DNA of 64,000 nt, taken from positions 12,082,187 through 12,146,186 of the forward strand of contig CM030715.1 in NCBI GenBank assembly GCA_017979445.1, in the 5' to 3' direction. This document shows positions 43,276 through 56,218 of this stretch, in pieces (position 1 is the first letter of the stretch; each line of letters begins with the position of its first letter). The stretch is from Akebia trifoliata (Eukaryota; Streptophyta; Magnoliopsida; Ranunculales; Lardizabalaceae). Made by a program: the position numbers and the translations under genes. The notes under the pieces were generated by a model that saw nothing but the letters and a program-made list of their open reading frames with translations, was not told the DNA's origin and made no database searches.

Positions 43276-45793
43276 TCCAGACCACTGACAGTTCCTCGCC
43301 CAATAATCCTAGCTGAGCTACCATCACCAAAGGTGACTGACCCTCCGTCAAAATCAACCAAGTGGCTAAATTGACTTCGGTCACCCGTCATGTGTCGGGA
43401 ACAACCGCTATCAAGGTACCATCGCGAAAGATTTCCAGCCTTGAGGGCTGTGTGAATTACTAGGCACTTGTTATCCCCATTTTTGATTTTCCATTGTAAA
43501 GTCATCTTGGGGGGTTGAGGATTATATTTAGGAGGGGAAGGAATTTTTCTTTTCGACTCAGTTTTCTCCTGAATAGGTGAGTTTTTCTTAGGGGACCTAC
43601 TCTTCTTGGGTGATCTCGAAGGTGAATTTTTCTTTGGATACCTTCTTCCACCTTGATTGCCTCTACTTGATTCAGCAAGTTCTTTAGCTTTTAGGTTCAG
43701 GCGAGCAATCTGTTTGAAGAGTTCCCCAATATTGTTATTTTGTTTGGGAGGAGATGAATTCTTTACTCCCTTCCACTTTGGAAACTCTTCTTTCTTAGCA
43801 TTTTCAATTTTGTTTTGCAGAGGAGACTTTCCTTTATCATGCTTCTTCTTTTCAACCGTTAATGATTTGCCAATAGGGGTCTGTGAGGTTGTTTGGTAGA
43901 TGGTCTTGAACTCGATGCATTCAAATTTCATGTGACCCATTCCACCACAGAAGTTGCATGTGATAACTTTCTTGGAGTTTTTCTTAGTGTTTGATGACTC
44001 TCCATGAACAAACACAGTGGGAGATGGAGGTGATGTAGAAGTATACCTATCATAGCCCAGGCCTCCTTTATCCCCATAGGATTTTTGAACTCCTAGAAGT
44101 TTTTGTAACTCCAAGCTTCCATGAGTGTAGTTATGCTCAAGTCTAGTGTTTTGATTTTGCAGTTCATTGATGTCAAACTTAAGAACTTTGTTGTCATCAC
44201 GAAGATTTGCTAATTCTAAGTTTTGACGAGCTATTGTGGAGTTGGCCATGGAAATAAGATTCTTGAAATGTTGAAGATTTTTGAGCATCTCATCCTTCTC
44301 ATTCGAGGTTGTCTCAGACACAAAGAGCATACTAGACTGTCTTTCCAAGGCTGTTGCGAGTTGAATCTTAATGTCTTCTAATTGAAGCCCTAGGGAGCAT
44401 TTTTCCTCATAGACTTGATCATATTTAATCTGCCACTGTTCTTTTTGGAGTTTTTCTTGACCGTGTTTCTTAGTCAGTTTTACATGACTGATGAACAGTT
44501 GATCAAATGCTGATTGAAGTTCGAGTTCATCATCATCATCATCATCATCTTCTCTTTCCTCATCAGAGGAAGAGGCATCTTGAGGGTGATTCTGATTTCT
44601 AGAATCCAGTCCCTCTTCAATTTCATCCTCATCTGGGATGGAGACTGTGGTGGAGGCCATAAGAATTCGAAGAGTTTTATAGTCTTCAGAATCCGATGAT
44701 TTTTGTTCCTCATTTTCTAAATCATCTGAGTCGTCATCCCACGTGGCTTTTGCAGCCATGGTTTTTCCCTTAGATTTAGGTCTTTGTGTACCTTTAGATT
44801 TTGGTTTGGAGGGACAAACAGTGGAATAATGCCCTTTTCCACCACAGTTGAAGCACTCGGTATCTTCCTTGGATTTAGACGAAAATTTTCCTATTGTTGG
44901 TCGTTTATCCACCGGATGACTCTTTCTACTAGTGCTATGGGATCCTTTCCTCTTGAAAAATTTATTAAATTTTGAGGCAAGCAAGGCCAAGTCCTCTTCT
45001 TCAAGGTCACTTTCGTCATCTTCCTCATACACGATTTTACTATTGTCTTGGGAGGAGGATTCGATAGAATGACGAGAAGACCGTTTAGATGGATCCTTGG
45101 ATGAAGAGGTCTTAAGGACCGATGTCTTCCCTTTAGAGGGAGGACCTTCGAGATGGAGTTCAAAGGTTGTGAGTGAACCCATGAGTTCCTCAACAGTCAT
45201 GGTTTCCACATCTCGATATTCCTCAATTGAGGTAACTTTAGAGGCGAACCTCTTGGGTAGGGATCTAAGAATTTTGGCACATATCCTACCTTGTGGGACA
45301 GACTCTCCCACATAAAACATGGAATTGCATATGTCACTTAGCCGTGCATAGAATTCCTGGACAGTCTCACTTTCCTCCATCTTAATGTTTTCAAATTTAG
45401 TTCGGAGGAGTTGGAGTTTGGACTTCTTAACTATACTAGTTCCTTCGTGTGCGGCCTCTAAGATTTTCCAAGCTTGTTTGGCCGACAAACACGTGCATAT
45501 CCTTTGATACTCATCATCGGAAATAGCACTAGTTATAGCATTAAGTGCTTTAAAGTTATTACTACTGTCAATTTTGTCTTGTTCAGACCAATTCTTTGAT
45601 GGTCTTGGAAATTAGTGGAGATACCATTAATTTCTATGGTGTCCACAGGAGGTTCCCAACCTTCCTCAATCATGTTCCATACGTCCCTACTTAGGGAGTT
45701 GATATATATCATCATTTTATTTTTCCAGAAAGCGTATTTAACACCATCAAACATGGGAGGTCGAGAGGAGTTCCATTTCTCGGACTTAGACAT
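43262..45793 (-). pseudogene. SIRE internal 1: gag and protease
   Basis: Opens MSKSEKWNSSRPPMFDG at 45793. A one-base deletion near 45609 (one A fewer than internal 2) breaks the frame early. It resumes through SAKQAWKILEAAHEGTS and FENIKMEESETVQEFYARLS. Then come an acidic part, knuckle 1 CFNCGGKGHYSTVC, a run of seven Asp from a CAT microsatellite (near 44530), a long coiled coil (LEDIKIQLATALERQSS to NELQNQNTRLEH), knuckle 2 CNFCGGMGHMKFEC, a basic SRSPKKSRSPKKNSP tract, and protease YLDSGCSRHMTGD. Coiled-coil gag is typical of Sireviruses. The frame ends just after protease at the shared frame change. Confidence 0.85.
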
Positions 45794-45846
45794 GATTCAA
45801 AGCCAATAGGATCAGCTCAAGGTTGTTAGACCCTTCAAGAGCAACC

Positions 45847-45859
45847 GGCTCTGATACCA
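45847..45859 (-). other. Primer-binding site, SIRE internal 1
   Basis: The minus strand reads TGGTATCAGAGCC, two bases after the LTR2 end (ATTTCA), complementary to initiator Met tRNA. Shows that LTR2 acts structurally as the 5' LTR of internal 1. Confidence 0.85.
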
Positions 45860-45861
45860 AT

Positions 45862-47714
45862 TGAAATTACGGGCTTTGTACCGTGTCTAAACCTAGAGGG
45901 GGGGTGAATAGGTTAATTAAAATTTAAGTCTACAAAACACCCCACGAAGTTTCAACTTTCTCGATTATACTAAAATGTATACAACTTAGAGATCTACAAG
46001 AATAATATCTTATGAGCTAAAGCCTACATCATACATCACAAGATAAGTATTTTATCAAGCATTTGATTAGCAAGTAGTTGCATTCATATAAATTAACGCT
46101 TAGAGCATAATCGTAAAGGAAACACACGATTTATAGTGGTTCGGCAACTTGCCTACATCCACTACCAAGTACCCTACTCTTGGGTCTTGGGTTCCACTAT
46201 CAAAATGGAGGTTTATGGTTCACCCCGAAACCTTACACAGAATTTTTTAAGCCTAGGACAAATTCTAAACCTTAAGATCGAGAAAATGACTTTCTCTCGA
46301 AATGGATTTTTCTATCGGTAGAATCCCCAAACCGATTTGTTCAAATGAGGTACCACCTCATCCAAACACTAAGTTTTGTTCTTTGGAAAACTTAGAACCT
46401 TGTTCTCTTGAGTAGAGTCCTCAACTCTTCTCAAGAGCTTGGTTTTAGGATGAAACCAAGAAACTCCTTTTTGGTTGTAGAAAAATAGAAATCTAACAAC
46501 AACAAATCATACTCACAAGGACTCGACTCAATGGATCGATCTACCACGATGTAGCGTTGAGTTCTTTCATGTCCTTGAGAGTGATATCTTCATCTTGTTG
46601 TACTCCTTGCTTCAAAGAGATGCTTCAAGCTTCCTTTTGGGTTCACCAATGTGTGCACAAGCAAGGGTGTGGTTAGATGAAGAGGTTCACCATTGAATAA
46701 ACTTAGATTAAGGTTGTTCAACTAAGTATGTAGCCTATTCAAGCTTAGAGAGAGCAAGGGGATGTAGATATGAAGTGTGAGCTTTCTCTAGGGCTAGAAC
46801 CATAAGAGAAATGAGCCAAAAATGCCTTTTTAAAGTCATTTTCGAAGTTCCAACGGCTCTTTCGGTGGAACCGTGCTCCAACAGTGTTCTACCGTGCTCA
46901 AATGGTAGTTGCTGCCGGTGCTACCGTGCCTAATGAACAGTGCTACCGTGAAAATTACAGAAATGCCATTGGAGGAGTATTTTGGCCATAACTTCCAAAC
47001 GGTAAGTCCGTTTTGCATGCCGTTCGGGGAGGAGATAGATCTTACTATATAGAACATCCCCAAACTGAAACAAAGGGTTAGATCTAAGAATAATGAGTGA
47101 AATGACCAAAATACCCTTTTTACCTTTTTGGATCAAATTGGGCTTTCGGGAAGGCCGGTGCAGAAACGGTTCGAAGGTGTACTAGATATTATCTATATAA
47201 TACTACCTTAAAAACACCAAGGTCAGAAAATGGGATTAGGATGATTAAATCGTTAATGTCCCCTCTGTAGCCATTTTCGATTCTCGAAAAAGCCTTTTTA
47301 CCTTTTTGGGTCAAATCGAGCTATCGGGAAGGTTGGTGCTGAAACGGTTCAAAGGTGTGCTAGGTATTACCTATATAATGACACATATAAAGCACCAAGG
47401 ATAGAAAATGGGTTTAGGGTGGTCAAAACTTTAATGTCCCCTCTATGGCCATTTGGTTCCCGAAAAGTCCGATGATAGAATAGGTCGAAGAACGAGTTTC
47501 CCTAATAATTATGGGTCGACCTATCATTCATCTAAATGTTGGAAAATGGTCTTGGGTGGTCTCATTACCTTTTGGGCTTCTTGTACACACAATGGAGGTT
47601 TTTGTCGAGCCACGTACGATTGAGAAGCTTTACCGGAGTCTTCATTAGTCTTCAATGGTAGATCGATCCGACACTCAACATATGTCTTGTAATTGACAAA
47701 ATATGGAATTAACA
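45862..47714 (-). repeat. SIRE-block LTR2 (middle, 1853 bp, apparently chimeric)
   Basis: Shared by both internal regions: 5' LTR of internal 1 and 3' LTR of internal 2. From 45862 to about 47262 it agrees with LTR3 at about 14 sites where LTR1 differs. From about 47540 to 47714 it is identical to LTR1 while LTR3 differs at four sites. It has only two or three private changes (for example GAGATCTAC and CCAACAGTG). Confidence 0.85.
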
Positions 47715-48927
47715 ATCTCCCCCTTTGTCAATTACGAGACAAAACCTTAAAGTAGACCAAAAAGACTGGAAAACATTCCCAAAATGACCAACATGACTTA
47801 CACCCGATTAGAATCTTACAAAAGTGTTTAAAAATAAAAAACTAAGATTCTAATTGCTTCGCTCCCCCTGAATGTTTTACCTGTAAAAGTCAATTGAGAC
47901 AGTACACACGGGTGGAAATAATATTCTCCCCCTTTTTGTTAGTATTTGACAAAGGGCGTAATCAACCCAATGCCGATACAAAATATATACCAATAAGCAC
48001 AGGGGAAAAAATATACATGCACGCAATTAATATGACTATCAGAGCTAGATGCATGGCGGAAGCACATATAAACATGCCAAAGATAGTATGACTATGAAGC
48101 ATGGGCATGACATGATAAATGACACAAAAAAACATATATAACTAGATAGAGCCGTGTCAAAACATGCATATGTGTGTGCACAAAAATAAATGATATGCAA
48201 ATAATCAAACCATTGCACACAAAACAGTTGTAAAATATTTTACTATAAAGGAAATGATGAAGAAAGAAATGATGAAAATGGATAGAAAGAGAGAGAGAGA
48301 AATGATACCTAGAGAGAGTAGCTAAGGAGGAGGAGTGGAGAGCAAGGTGAGCAAGAAAAAATGAAGAAAAAACAGCAAAAGAGGCATTTTATAAAGTGCT
48401 GTTGGTGCCACCGTCACTGTAGCACGGTGCCGCCGTGAATGGGCACGGTGCTGCCGAGGTGAAAAAACAAATGCTCAAAATTTTTTTTGTAATTTTTTTT
48501 GAATTCCCCAAGGTCTTTACTTAAAGAAAAACGTACTATACGTCCCGCAACTCTCGTTCGTTAAGGCTAGAGAATTGTTACAAAAGTGTGTCGCGACGAG
48601 ATTCGGTCAAAAATTTGAAAGATAAAGAATTTGCAAGCGAATTTTCGATGAAAATGACAAAGGTGCAAGAACCAACTTATGATGGGTCTAGGAACCCAAA
48701 TATACCAATTTTCATAATTTTGTGAAGGTTCAAGCGACGGTACCTTTGTCTGACCGACACTACCAAAAAGCATGTGGCGACAAGGAGAGGTCAAAAACCT
48801 CGGATGTAACTAGGAAGCCTCAAAAATGAGTCATAGGACTCAAAAGTGCCCATAGTGGGCGAAAATCCGAAAATTGGAATTTCCGGGAATGCTATCAAGC
48901 ACTCTGCCAAAATCTCGAATCGGGGGC
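47715..48927 (-). other. PPT and non-coding region of SIRE internal 2
   Basis: The PPT abuts LTR2 at 47715-47727. The rest matches internal 1 (39244-40429) with few changes. No gene seen. Confidence 0.6.
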
Positions 48928-51774
48928 TCACAGGGAGCACACCCCAATGGAATTTCGAAGGTGTTCAAACCGCATCGAATCCAAAGGTTTTGTGAGAATA
49001 TCGGCAAGTTGACACTCGGTTGGAACATATTCGAGAGATATAACGTGATCTTCAACAAGTTCACGTATGAAGTGATGGCGAATGTCGATATGTTTAGTCC
49101 AAGAGTGTTGGACAGGGTTCCGAGAAATATTGATGGCACTAGTGTTGTCGCAAAACAAGCTCATCATATCTTGAGGTAACCCATAGTCCGAAAGCATTTG
49201 CTTCATCCACAGAAGTTGTGCACAACAACTTCCAGCAGCAATGTATTCAGCCTCAGTGGTGGATAGAGAAATGGAATTCTGTTTCTTACTTTGCCAAGCA
49301 ACGAGACAGTTACCAACATAAAAACAACCATCACTAGTGGATTTTCGATCATCAACATTTCCGGCCCAATCGGCGTCAGAGTACCCAGCTATAATAGAGG
49401 ATGAATCAAAAGGGTACCAGAGACCATACTCGGAGGTGCCAGCTATATAGCGAATGATTCGTTTGACAGCCGTGAGATGTGATTCCTTAGGATCAGCTTG
49501 ATAACGGGCACAGGCTCCAACAGAATAGGAAATGTCTGGTCGACTGGATGTTAAGTAGAGGAGACTGCCAATCATACTCCTGTAGAGGTGCTGATCCACA
49601 CTTTTACCAAATAGATCTTTAGAAAGTTTAAGTGTGGTGCTCATAGGAGTGTGGTGAATTCGTCCAGACTGAAGACCAAAGCGATCTACCAATTCTCGTG
49701 CATACTTAGTCTGGGAGACAAACATACCATCCTTGAGCTGTTTAACCTGCAACCCCAAGAAGAAATTGAGCTCACCCACCATACTCATTTCAAATTCAGA
49801 TTGCATCAAGTGGGCAAACTTGTGAGCCATCTCTTCATTTGTAGATCCGAACACGATGTCGTCCACATAGATCTGGGCAATAAGGGTGTGACCCTTGACC
49901 TTTTGAACAAATAGTGTTTGATCAACACTACCCCTAGTATAGTTATGATTGATCAAGAATTGAGTCAACCGTTCATACCAAGCTCGAGGGGCTTGTTTAA
50001 GGCCGTAGAGTGCCTTCTTTAGTCTGAAAACTTTGTGAGGATGCTTAGGGTCAATAAAACCCTTGGGTTGTTCAACATATACTTCCTCATCTAAAATACC
50101 GTTCAGAAACGCACTCTTGACATCCATCTGAAACAGTTTAAATTTCATGGAGCACGCTATGGACATCAAAATCCGAATCGACTCTAGTCTAGCAACAGGG
50201 GCAAATGTTTCATCAAAATCAACACCCTCAATCTGAGAATATCCCTGAGCTACTAGACGAGCTTTGTTTCGGACAACATTGCCAAGGTCATCAGACTTAT
50301 TCTTGTATATCCATTTGGTTCCAATAACATTCTTGTCAGTTGGCCTTGGTACTAAGTACCACACCTGATTTCGAGTAAACTGAAGAAGTTCTTCCTGCAT
50401 GGCATGAAGCCAATATTCATCAGTGAGGGCTTCATCAACATTTTTTGGCTCTATCTTGGATGTGAAGCAGAGATGACTGTTCAACATCTCAAGTTGTCTC
50501 CGGGTCTTAACACCTATTTTAAGATCTCCAAGGATTTGACTGGCGGGATGATCCTTGATTACAGGTAATGTTTCCGGAACCTGAGATGTTGGGGGAGGTG
50601 TGGATGGAGTTGGGAATATACCCTCATCTTCAACCTCTGGATCAGAAGGACCATTGTCTTTGATGGGTTGATCATCGATTACCACATTTATGGATTCTTG
50701 GATGGATGAGGTCCTCTGATTAAAGACTCGAAAAGCACGACTATTTGAAGAATATCCCAGAAATATTGCTTGGTCGCTCTTTGAATCAAACTTTCCCAAG
50801 TGTTCGCGGTCTTTTAAGATATAACATTTACTACCAAAGACTCTGAAGTGTTTGACACTAGGAGTTTTGCCGTTCCACAGTTCATAAGCTGTTTTATTTA
50901 AGCCTGCTCGAAGATACACTCGATTAATAATATGACAGGCAGTACTTACAGCTTCAGCCCACAGACTTTTGGGAAGATTTTTACTATGCAACATGACTGT
51001 GGCCATTTCCTGAAGAACGCGATTTTTCCTCTCAGCAACTCCATTTTGCTGAGGAGTCTTAGGAGCTGAGAATTCATGTCGGATTCCATTTTCATCACAG
51101 AATTGTGTAAACCGACTATCCTCAAACTCTCCACCATGATCACTTCTAATTCTACCTACGACAGATTCTTTTTCTGTTTGGATACGCTTAATAATCTTTT
51201 TGAATTCATCAAAAGTATCAGATTTTTCTCTTAAGAAAGCAACCCAAGTGAATCTCGAGTAATCATCAACAATCACCAAGAAATGTCTCTTACCACCTAG
51301 ACTTCGTACTTTAGTGGGGCCCACAAGGTCCATGTGTAAAAGAGTTAGGGGTTTTGAGGTTGCAAGAGTTGTTGTCTTTTTGTGAGTACTTCGAATTTGT
51401 TTACCAATTTGACACTCCCCACAGACATCTCTTGCTTGTTTACCCAACTTGGGTAATCCTCTAACTAAACCTTTTGAGGCAAGTTGAAACAAGTTCTTGT
51501 AGTGAACATGACCGAGTCGTTGATGCCATAACTGGACTTCATCAACTTGAGCCATGTTGTACACACAGGAGACAATGTTTTCTCTTGTGTTTTCGATAAC
51601 ATAACAGTTATCAGAAGTGCGAAGGCCTCTCATAATAATTTTACCGTTAGGGGTAGAGATCTCGCAGACTTCACGATTGAAACTCACCCGGTGGTCTTTG
51701 TCACATATTTGGGATATGCTAAGAAGATTATGTTTCAAACCATCAACGCACAACACATTTTCCACCGTGGGCAA
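48928..51774 (-). CDS. SIRE internal 2: integrase, reverse transcriptase and RNase H in one open frame
   Basis: 948 codons without interruption, from the [13 protein letters not shown] segment to NSIGVCSL. Integrase: [13 protein letters not shown] ... CGECQIGKQ, then D (MDLVGPT), D (RSDHGGEF), E (NGVAERKN). [36 protein letters not shown]. RNase [36 protein letters not shown]. All catalytic residues expected for the copia enzymes are visible, which makes this the best-preserved enzyme region in the window. It cannot be translated from gag because of the upstream frame change near 51771 and two frameshifts in gag. The frame-open start is not a true start codon. Confidence 0.85.
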   Translation of the reverse strand: MPTVENVLCVDGLKHNLLSISQICDKDHRVSFNREVCEISTPNGKIIMRGLRTSDNCYVIENTRENIVSCVYNMAQVDEVQLWHQRLGHVHYKNLFQLASKGLVRGLPKLGKQARDVCGECQIGKQIRSTHKKTTTLATSKPLTLLHMDLVGPTKVRSLGGKRHFLVIVDDYSRFTWVAFLREKSDTFDEFKKIIKRIQTEKESVVGRIRSDHGGEFEDSRFTQFCDENGIRHEFSAPKTPQQNGVAERKNRVLQEMATVMLHSKNLPKSLWAEAVSTACHIINRVYLRAGLNKTAYELWNGKTPSVKHFRVFGSKCYILKDREHLGKFDSKSDQAIFLGYSSNSRAFRVFNQRTSSIQESINVVIDDQPIKDNGPSDPEVEDEGIFPTPSTPPPTSQVPETLPVIKDHPASQILGDLKIGVKTRRQLEMLNSHLCFTSKIEPKNVDEALTDEYWLHAMQEELLQFTRNQVWYLVPRPTDKNVIGTKWIYKNKSDDLGNVVRNKARLVAQGYSQIEGVDFDETFAPVARLESIRILMSIACSMKFKLFQMDVKSAFLNGILDEEVYVEQPKGFIDPKHPHKVFRLKKALYGLKQAPRAWYERLTQFLINHNYTRGSVDQTLFVQKVKGHTLIAQIYVDDIVFGSTNEEMAHKFAHLMQSEFEMSMVGELNFFLGLQVKQLKDGMFVSQTKYARELVDRFGLQSGRIHHTPMSTTLKLSKDLFGKSVDQHLYRSMIGSLLYLTSSRPDISYSVGACARYQADPKESHLTAVKRIIRYIAGTSEYGLWYPFDSSSIIAGYSDADWAGNVDDRKSTSDGCFYVGNCLVAWQSKKQNSISLSTTEAEYIAAGSCCAQLLWMKQMLSDYGLPQDMMSLFCDNTSAINISRNPVQHSWTKHIDIRHHFIRELVEDHVISLEYVPTECQLADILTKPLDSMRFEHLRNSIGVCSL

Positions 51775-54291
51775 TCCAGACCACTGACAGTTCCTCGCCC
51801 AATAATCCTAGCTGAGCTACCATCACCAAAGGTGACTGACCCTCCGTCAAAATCAACCAAGTGGCTAAATTGACTTCGGTCACCCGTCATGTGTCGGGAA
51901 CAACCGCTATCAAGGTACCATCGCGAAAGATTTCCAGCCTTGAGGGCTGTGTGAATTACTAGGCACTTGTTATCCCCATTTTTGATTTTCCATTGTAAAG
52001 TCATCTTGGGGGGTTGAGGATTATATTTAGGAGGGGAAGGAATTTTTCTTTTCGACTCAGTTTTCTCCTGAATAGGTGAGTTTTTCTTAGGGGACCTACT
52101 CTTCTTGGGTGATCTCGAAGGTGAATTTTTCTTTGGATACCTTCTTCCACCTTGATTGCCTCTACTTGATTCAGCAAGTTCTTTAGCTTTTAGGTTCAGG
52201 CGAGCAATCTGTTTGAAGAGTTCCCCAATATTGTTATTTTGTTTGGAGGAGATGAATTCTTTACTCCCTTCCACTTTGGAAACTCTTCTTTCTTAGCATT
52301 TTCAATTTTGTTTTGCAGAGGAGACTTTCCTTTATCATGCTTCTTCTTTTCAACCGTTAATGATTTGCCAATAGGGGTCTGTGAGGTTGTTTGGTAGATG
52401 GTCTTGAACTCGATGCATTCAAATTTCATGTGACCCATTCCACCACAGAAGTTGCATGTGATAACTTTCTTGGAGTTTTTCTTAGTGTTTGATGACTCTC
52501 CATGAACAAACACAGTGGGAGATGGAGGTGATGTAGAAGTATACCTATCATAGCCCAGGCCTCCTTTATCCCCATAGGATTTTTGAACTCCTAGAAGTTT
52601 TTGTAACTCCAAGCTTCCATGAGTGTAGTTATGCTCAAGTCTAGTGTTTTGATTTTGCAGTTCATTGATGTCAAACTTAAGAACTTTGTTGTCATCACGA
52701 AGATTTGCTAATTCTAAGTTTTGACGAGCTATTGTGGAGTTGGCCATGGAAATAAGATTCTTGAAATGTTGAAGATTTTTGAGCATCTCATCCTTCTCAT
52801 TCGAGGTTGTCTCAGACACAAAGAGCATACTAGACTGTCTTTCCAAGGCTGTTGCGAGTTGAATCTTAATGTCTTCTAATTGAAGCCCTAGGGAGCATTT
52901 TTCCTCATAGACTTGATCATATTTAATCTGCCACTGTTCTTTTTGGAGTTTTTCTTGACCGTGTTTCTTAGTCAGTTTTACATGACTGATGAACAGTTGA
53001 TCAAATGCTGATTGAAGTTCGAGTTCATCATCATCATCATCATCATCTTCTCTTTCCTCATCAGAGGAAGAGGCATCTTGAGGGTGATTCTGATTTCTAG
53101 AATCCAGTCCCTCTTCAATTTCATCCTCATCTGGGATGGAGACTGTGGTGGAGGCCATAAGAATTCGAAGAGTTTTATAGTCTTCAGAATCCGATGATTT
53201 TTGTTCCTCATTTTCTAAATCATCTGAGTCGTCATCCCACGTGGCTTTTGCAGCCATGGTTTTTCCCTTAGATTTAGGTCTTTGTGTACCTTTAGATTTT
53301 GGTTTGGAGGGACAAACAGTGGAATAATGCCCTTTTCCACCACAGTTGAAGCACTCGGTATCTTCCTTGGATTTAGACGAAAATTTTCCTATTGTTGGTC
53401 GTTTATCCACCGGATGACTCTTTCTACTAGTGCTATGGGATCCTTTCCTCTTGAAAAATTTATTAAATTTTGAGGCAAGCAAGGCCAAGTCCTCTTCTTC
53501 AAGGTCACTTTCGTCATCTTCCTCATACACGATTTTACTATTGTCTTGGGAGGAGGATTGATAGAATGACGAGAAGACCGTTTAGATGGATCCTTGGATG
53601 AAGAGGTCTTAAGGACCGATGTCTTCCCTTTAGAGGGAGGACCTTCGAGATGGAGTTCAAAGGTTGTGAGTGAACCCATGAGTTCCTCAACAGTCATGGT
53701 TTCCACATCTCGATATTCCTCAATTGAGGTAACTTTAGAGGCGAACCTCTTGGGTAGGGATCTAAGAATTTTGGCACATATCCTACTTTGTGGGACAGAC
53801 TCTCCCACATAAAACATGGAATTGCATATGTCACTTAGCCGTGCATAGAATTCCTGGACAGTCTCACTTTCCTCCATCTTAATGTTTTCAAATTTAGTTC
53901 GGAGGAGTTGGAGTTTGGACTTCTTAACTATGCTAGTTCCTTCGTGTGCGGCCTCTAAGATTTTCCAAGCTTGTTTGGCCGACAAACACGTGCATATCCT
54001 TTGATACTCATCATCGGAAATAGCACTAGTTATAGCATTAAGTGCTTTAAAGTTATTACTACTGTCAATTTTGTCTTGTTCAGACCAATTCTTTGATGGT
54101 CTTGGAAAATTAGTGGAGATACCATTAATTTCTATGGTGTCCACAGGAGGTTCCCAACCTTCCTCAATCATGTTCCATACGTCCCTACTTAGGGAGTTGA
54201 TATATATCATCATTTTATTTTTCCAGAAAGCGTATTTAACACCATCAAACATGGGAGGTCGAGAGGAGTTCCATTTCTCGGACTTAGACAT
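51762..54291 (-). pseudogene. SIRE internal 2: gag and protease
   Basis: Opens MSKSEKWNSSRPPMFDG at 54291 and is intact where internal 1 is broken (45609). It is broken instead by a one-base deletion near 53559 (GATTGATAG against GATTCGATAG) and another near 52246 (GTTTGGAGG against GTTTGGGAGG). Domains and order are as in internal 1: two CCHC knuckles, Asp run, coiled coil, basic tract, YLDSGCSRHMTGD protease. It ends at the same protease-integrase frame change as internal 1. Confidence 0.85.
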
Positions 54292-54344
54292 GATTCAAAG
54301 CCAATAGGATCAGCTCAAGGTTGTTAGACCCTTCAAGAGCAACC

Positions 54345-54357
54345 GGCTCTGATACCA
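54345..54357 (-). other. Primer-binding site, SIRE internal 2
   Basis: The minus strand reads TGGTATCAGAGCC, two bases after the LTR3 end. Confidence 0.85.
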
Positions 54358-54359
54358 AT

Positions 54360-56213
54360 TGAAATTACGGGCTTTGTACCGTGTCTAAACCTAGAGGGGG
54401 GGTGAATAGGTTAATTAAAATTTAAGTCTACAAAACACCCCACGAAGTTTCAACTTTCTCGATTATACTAAAATGTATACAACTTAGAGATGTACAAGAA
54501 TAATATCTTATGAGCTAAAGCCTACATCATACATCACAAGATAAGTATTTTATCAAGCATTTGATTAGCAAGTAGTTGCATTCATATAAATTAACGCTTA
54601 GAGCATAATCGTAAAGGAAACACACGATTTATAGTGGTTCGGCAACTTGCCTACATCCACTACCAAGTACCCTACTCTTGGGTCTTGGGTTCCACTATCA
54701 AAATGGAGGTTTATGGTTCACCCCGAAACCTTACACAGAATTTTTTAAGCCTAGGACAAATTCTAAACCTTAAGATCGAGAAAATGACTTTCTCTCGAAA
54801 TTGGATTTTTCTATCGGTAGAATCCCCAAACCGATTTGTTCAAATGAGGTACCACCTCATCCAAACACTAAGTTTTGTTCTTTGGAAAACTTAGAACCTT
54901 GTTTTCTTGAGTAGAGTCCTCAACTCTTCTCAAGAGCTTGGTTTTAGGATGAAACCAAGAAACTCCTTTTTGGTTGTAGAAAAATAGAAATCTAACAACA
55001 ACAAATCATACTCACAAGGACTCGACTCAATGGATCGATCTACCACGTTGTAGCGTTGAGTTCTTTCATGTCCTTGAGAGTGATATCTTCATCTTGTTGT
55101 ACTCCTTGCTTCAAAGAGATGCTTCAAGCTTCCTTTTGGGTTCACCAATGTGTGCACAAGCAAGGGTGTGGTTAGATGAAGAGGTTCACCATTGAATAAA
55201 CTTAGATTAAGGTTGTTCAACTAAGTTTGTAGCCTATTCAAGCTTAGAGAGAGCAAGGGGATGTAGATATGAAGTGTGAGCTTTCTCTAGGGCTAGAACC
55301 ATAAGAGAAATGAGCCAAAAATGCCTTTTTAAAGTCATTTTCGAAGTTCCAACGGCTCTTTCGGTGGAACCGTGCTCCAAGAGTGTTCTACCGTGCTCAA
55401 ATGGTAGTTGCTGCCGGTGCTACCGTGCCTAATGAACAGTGCTACCGTGAAAATTACAGAAATGCCATTGGAGGAGTATTTTGGCCATAACTTCCAAACG
55501 GTAAGTCCGTTTTGCATGCCGTTCGGGGAGGAGATAGATCTTACTATATAGAACATCCCCAAACTGAAACAAAGGGTTAGATCTAAGAATAAGGAGTGAA
55601 ATGACCAAAATACCCTTTTTACCTTTTTGGATCAAATTGGGCTTTCGGGAAGGCCGGTGCAGAAACGGTTCGAAGGTGTACTAGATATTATCTATATAAT
55701 ACTACCTTAAAAACACCAAGGTCAGAAAATGGGATTAGGATGATTAAATCGTTAATGTCCCCTCTGTAGCCATTTTCGATTCTCGAAAAAGCCTTTTTAC
55801 CTTTTTGGGTCAAATCGAGCTATCGGGAAGGTTGGTGCTGAAACGGTTCAAAGGTGTGCTAGGTATTACCTATATAATGACACATATAAAGCACCAAGGA
55901 TAGAAAATGGGTTTAGGGTGGTCAAAACTTTAATGTCCCCTCTATGGCCATTTGGTTCCCGAAAAGTCCGATGATAGAATAGGTCGAAGAACGAGTTTCC
56001 CTAATAATTATGGGTCGACCTATCATTCATCTAAATGTTGAAAAATGGTCTTGGGTGGTCTCATTACCTTTTGGGCTTCTTGTACACAAAATGGAGATTT
56101 TTGTCGAGCCACGTACGATTGAGAAGCTTTACCGGAGTCTTCATTAGTCTTCAATGGTAGATCGATCCGACACTCAACATATGTCTTGTAATTGACAAAA
56201 TATGAAATTAACA
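54360..56213 (-). repeat. SIRE-block LTR3 (right, 1854 bp)
   Basis: 5' LTR of internal 2. Ends TGTTAATTTCATA on the minus strand at 56213. Private substitutions include four in its last 200 bp and four or five elsewhere (for example AATAAGGAGTG, CCACGTTGTAG). Confidence 0.9.
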
Positions 56214-56218
56214 ACCTC

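Larger units (their letters stand above)
37370..56213 (-). mobile_element. SIRE/Maximus-like Ty1/copia tandem block: three LTRs, two internal regions
   Basis: LTR1 37370-39230, internal 1 39231-45861, LTR2 45862-47714, internal 2 47715-54359, LTR3 54360-56213. Flanking ACATC (37365-37369) and ACCTC (56214-56218) form a 5-bp target-site duplication with one mismatch around the entire block; no duplication surrounds the middle LTR. LTRs of about 1.86 kb, PPT AAAGGGGGAGAT, a Met-tRNA PBS, a long gag with coiled coil and two CCHC knuckles, and integrase-RT-RNase H order (copia) indicate the Sirevirus (SIRE/Maximus) group. No envelope-like frame follows pol. Each internal copy has different inactivating frameshifts and both share one. 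Confidence 0.9.

Noticed and set aside
44514..44699. Plus-strand frames with Ile runs opposite the SIRE gag (also 53012-53197)
   Set aside because: Shadow of the CAT microsatellite that encodes the Asp run in gag on the minus strand.
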